From contig JALXAF010000330.1 of assembly GCA_026992375.1 (NCBI GenBank), forward strand, positions 1-15,566: a DNA stretch of 15,566 nucleotides, in the 5' to 3' direction. This DNA is from Anaerolineae bacterium. GTDB taxonomy: Bacteria; Chloroflexota; Anaerolineae; J102. Numbering within the stretch: position 1 is the stretch's first letter; every line of letters starts with the position of its first letter. The position numbers were made by a program, and so were the translations under genes. The notes under the pieces were generated by a model that ran no database searches, had not been told where the DNA came from, and saw only the letters and a program-made list of their open reading frames with translations. Shown here in pieces: positions 13,733-15,566 of the stretch.

Positions 13733-14317
13733 TTACACCGTGCGGATGTCTTCGATCTCGACGCTGAGGTCGGACAGCGCCTCCTCCACCTGATTTTGGT
13801 TCACATCCTGCACCTTGATGGTAACCATCTCGCCTCGGCCCTGGGGATCGGGCAGGCTGATGAGGCTGACGTAGTACGCGCCCAGGTTGGTGAGGACGTT
13901 GATCACGTCGGCCAGGATGCCGCGCATATCGGGAAGGATAACGGTGACCCGAACGCCGTGCTTGCGAGCGCCCAGAGCCTGAATCCCGGCCTTGAACAGA
14001 TCACGCAGGGTGATGATGCCCACCAGCCGGTCATCTTCCACCACGGGCAGGGCGCTGATCTGTTTGCTAATCATCAAATCCGCGGCCGCCTCGATGGTCA
14101 TATCGGGCGAGCTGGTGACAGGATTTTTGACCATGCAGTACTTGACCGGGCCCTCGCCCGTGAGACGATGCCAGTTGACCAGGCCCACCAGTCGCTCGTC
14201 TTCCATCACGGGCACGCGATGGAAATTGGAATGGGCCAGCAGGTTCTTCACTTCTTCCACGGTGGCGCTGCTCTGTACCGTCACCACATCTCGGGTCATA
14301 AAATCTTTTATCAGCAT
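13733..14317 (-). CDS. CBS-pair plus ACT domain regulatory protein (AcuB-like)
   Basis: A 194-residue cytoplasmic protein. Two CBS motifs form a Bateman module (about residues 1-52 and 58-112; MTRDVVTV, then HRVPVMEDERLVGLVNW, and PVTSSPDMTI, then LPVVEDDRLVGIITLRDLF). CBS pairs bind adenine nucleotides. A C-terminal ACT domain (about 122-194; VRVTVILPDMRGILADVINV, then LGAYYVSLIS) is the usual amino-acid-sensing fold. This order and length match AcuB-type proteins, though no acuA or acuC neighbour is seen, so acetoin regulation should not be assumed. A good AGGAG lies seven bases before the ATG. Position upstream of the glycosyltransferase, with one base between, suggests co-expression. Confidence 0.88.
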   Translation of the reverse strand: MLIKDFMTRDVVTVQSSATVEEVKNLLAHSNFHRVPVMEDERLVGLVNWHRLTGEGPVKYCMVKNPVTSSPDMTIEAAADLMISKQISALPVVEDDRLVGIITLRDLFKAGIQALGARKHGVRVTVILPDMRGILADVINVLTNLGAYYVSLISLPDPQGRGEMVTIKVQDVNQNQVEEALSDLSVEIEDIRTV

Positions 14318-14407
14318 TGGGGTGCTCCTGCTTTGAAATAGCGTTGCGTGGGTCTGCTAAAATGGCCACAGGCCCATGTTGGACGAGTCTGCAATGGGCG
14401 TGATGTG

Positions 14408-14439
14408 TGATGCGTAACGACTACACGTATTACGCATTA
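14408..14439. repeat. Inverted repeat at the glycerophosphodiesterase stop codon
   Basis: TGATGCGTAA (14408-14417) pairs with TTACGCATTA (14430-14439), with one G-T pair, around a 12-base loop. The right arm contains the stop codon of the upstream glycerophosphodiesterase gene. On the minus strand a low-complexity CATCACACATCACGCC stretch follows and there is no T run, so it is a weak terminator at best; a small palindromic repeat is equally likely. Confidence 0.45.
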
Positions 14440-15330
14440 TTTGTAGCCCATTTCGGCAAAGACCTGCATGCCCAAATCGGGGCGGTCGGTCATGATGCCG
14501 TCAGCGCCCAACTCCAGCAGATGACGCATCTCTTCCTCATCGTTGATGGTCCAGAAATGCACCTGCTGGTTCATTTTGTGAGCGCTATCGATGAATTGGC
14601 GCCTGTCGAAGTGGGCGCGTCCTTTGTTGGGAGGAACTTGGTACGCGTCCGCATGGGGACGATGAAATCGCCCGAGATGGAGCAGGCTGAGGATGTAGAA
14701 ATTTCGGGTTTCATCCGGGCCCGCGGCCGTGGCCGCTCCGGGCAGCAGTTTGCGGAAATAAGCCAGCGGATCATCGTGAAAACTGACTACGATTACCCGT
14801 TTTTGCGCCTCGCGCGCCCGGATGATCTCCGCCAGCTTCTCCGCGGCCCGTCGTTCGTCATCTTTGATCTCGATGTTGATGCGGTAATTGGGGAATGCTG
14901 TCAGCGCCTCATTCAGCGTGGGAATGGTGACCCCTTGCCCCCGGTAAGGATAGGTTGCGCCGTCGTCGGGCGTGAAGTTATAGCCCGCGTCCAGCTCCTT
15001 CAGTTGGGCCACGGTCATATCTCTGACCAGTCCGCTGCCGTTGGTGGTGCGATCCACCGATTTATCGTGGATGACGACCAGATCATCATCCGCGGTGAGA
15101 TGTACATCCAGTTCGAGCACATCGACGCCCAGTTCTGCGGCGTTGTGGAAAGCCAGCAGGGTGTTTTCGGGCCACAAGCCCGCGCCCCCCCGGTGGGCGA
15201 AGAGTAGGGGCGGATTCGCCAGCGCAGGTTGATCGTGGCGCGGGCCCACCGTCATAAATCGATGCAGCGCAAAGATGAGGATGAAGATGAAGATGGTGGC
15301 GAGGATGCGGTAGAAGATGTCTTTGCTCAT
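14437..15330 (-). CDS. Membrane-anchored glycerophosphodiester phosphodiesterase
   Basis: A 297-residue GDPD-family enzyme that hydrolyses glycerophosphodiesters to glycerol-3-phosphate and an alcohol. An N-terminal membrane segment (about 7-24; signal anchor or uncleaved signal) places the enzyme outside the cytoplasmic membrane. Catalytic and metal residues are visible: FAHRGG (His46, Arg47), PENT (54-57), ELDVH (Glu73, Asp75), VIHD (His88), NIEIK (Glu154) and the late ADGIMTDRP block (276-284). The family core is complete. The frame is open eight codons further upstream, but the ATG at 15330 overlaps the TGA of the macro-domain gene as ATGA and has AGGA upstream, so I use it. Translational coupling to the macro protein is likely. 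Products could feed phospholipid turnover or phosphate scavenging. Confidence 0.9.
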   Translation of the reverse strand: MSKDIFYRILATIFIFILIFALHRFMTVGPRHDQPALANPPLLFAHRGGAGLWPENTLLAFHNAAELGVDVLELDVHLTADDDLVVIHDKSVDRTTNGSGLVRDMTVAQLKELDAGYNFTPDDGATYPYRGQGVTIPTLNEALTAFPNYRINIEIKDDERRAAEKLAEIIRAREAQKRVIVVSFHDDPLAYFRKLLPGAATAAGPDETRNFYILSLLHLGRFHRPHADAYQVPPNKGRAHFDRRQFIDSAHKMNQQVHFWTINDEEEMRHLLELGADGIMTDRPDLGMQVFAEMGYK

Positions 15331-15566
15331 GATCCGTCCTGGAATATCTCCCAAAAGAGGCGCTGATACACATCGTATGTGCGGCGGTCGAAGCAGACGA
15401 AAATGACCTTCTCGATGCTGTCATCCTGCTCCAAAAAGCCCTTGACTCCGCTCAGTGCGATGCGCGTGGCCCGCTCCAGAGGAAAACGATACACGCCCGT
15501 GCTGATGGCCGGGAAGGCGATGGTGTGGACTCCGTTTTCCACCGCCAGCTTCAGGCTGTTGCGATA
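15327..15566 (-). CDS. Macro-domain protein (C-terminal part; 5' end outside window)
   Basis: The frame enters from the window edge and gives the last 79 residues of a macro domain, the fold that binds ADP-ribose and often removes it from proteins or from O-acetyl-ADP-ribose. The signature is AFPAISTGVYRFPLERATRI, where the G-V-Y loop contacts the ribose and phosphates; before it stands YRNSLKLAVENGV, and after it the strand VIFVCFD. Only the N-terminal portion with the first binding loop is missing, so this is a window-edge truncation. It shares a four-base ATGA overlap with the glycerophosphodiesterase gene. The exact activity (hydrolase or binder) cannot be decided without the missing part. 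Confidence 0.9.
   Translation of the reverse strand, partial: YRNSLKLAVENGVHTIAFPAISTGVYRFPLERATRIALSGVKGFLEQDDSIEKVIFVCFDRRTYDVYQRLFWEIFQDGS

Noticed and set aside
12754..13767. Plus-strand open frame of 337 aa opposite the glycosyltransferase
   Set aside because: The minus strand shows full family motifs (HHGG, GDQ); the plus frame shows none and has shadow composition.
14356..14363. Plus-strand extended -10-like sequence TGCTAAAAT
   Set aside because: No plus-strand gene follows; the next plausible genes all read on the minus strand.

Overview
The window looks like a chromosomal stretch from a GC-rich, probably uncultured member of the Chloroflexota (Anaerolineae-like). This rests on protein style: a Pro/Thr-rich linker after a lipobox, a stand-alone NurA-domain nuclease, a short zinc dehydrogenase, and a secreted FG-GAP/BACON-type protein. 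It also rests on intergenic spaces filled with short non-coding repeats. No rRNA, tRNA, CRISPR array, integrase or full-length transposase was seen, so the lineage is an inference.

Layout. (1) Bases 1-1538, minus strand: a truncated lipoprotein gene and a NurA-family nuclease gene that appears to be transcribed without a leader. (2) Bases 1539-2771: a divergent promoter region carrying a small inverted-repeat element, a seven-TM membrane protein gene on the plus strand, then two copies of a strong hairpin between convergent genes. (3) Bases 2772-5525, minus strand: complete polA with all three enzyme domains intact. (4) Bases 5537-7744, minus strand: a two-gene operon made of a DEAD-box-like protein that has lost most catalytic motifs but kept a DbpA-type RNA-binding tail, and a tightly coupled 74-residue protein, closed by a clear terminator. 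(5) Bases 7745-8636: decayed DNA that includes the C-terminal remnant of a PHP-domain/DNA polymerase X-like gene with stop codons. (6) Bases 8637-12246, plus strand: a zinc-dependent dehydrogenase and a large secreted repeat protein, separated by a second copy of the small mobile element. (7) Bases 12247-15566, minus strand: a repeat-rich gap, then (read in transcription order) a macro-domain protein and a glycerophosphodiesterase with overlapping stop and start, then a CBS-ACT protein and a GT1-type glycosyltransferase separated by one base.

The most interesting structure is non-coding. Two elements (1579-1731 and 9728-9865) share GTAACT-type inverted ends. Each is flanked by its own perfect 8-bp direct repeat (CCTCTGCG and CATTTCTA), so they are recognisable as a MITE family that has transposed. 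A second family, 152 bp long, is present twice in opposite orientation (5537-5688 and 12400-12551). One copy ends next to the polA ribosome-binding region, and the other supplies the stop codon of the glycosyltransferase. A third repeat, a hairpin, shows a compensatory base-pair change between its two copies. Among proteins, the degenerate DEAD-box protein and its coupled small partner are the best candidates for something undescribed.
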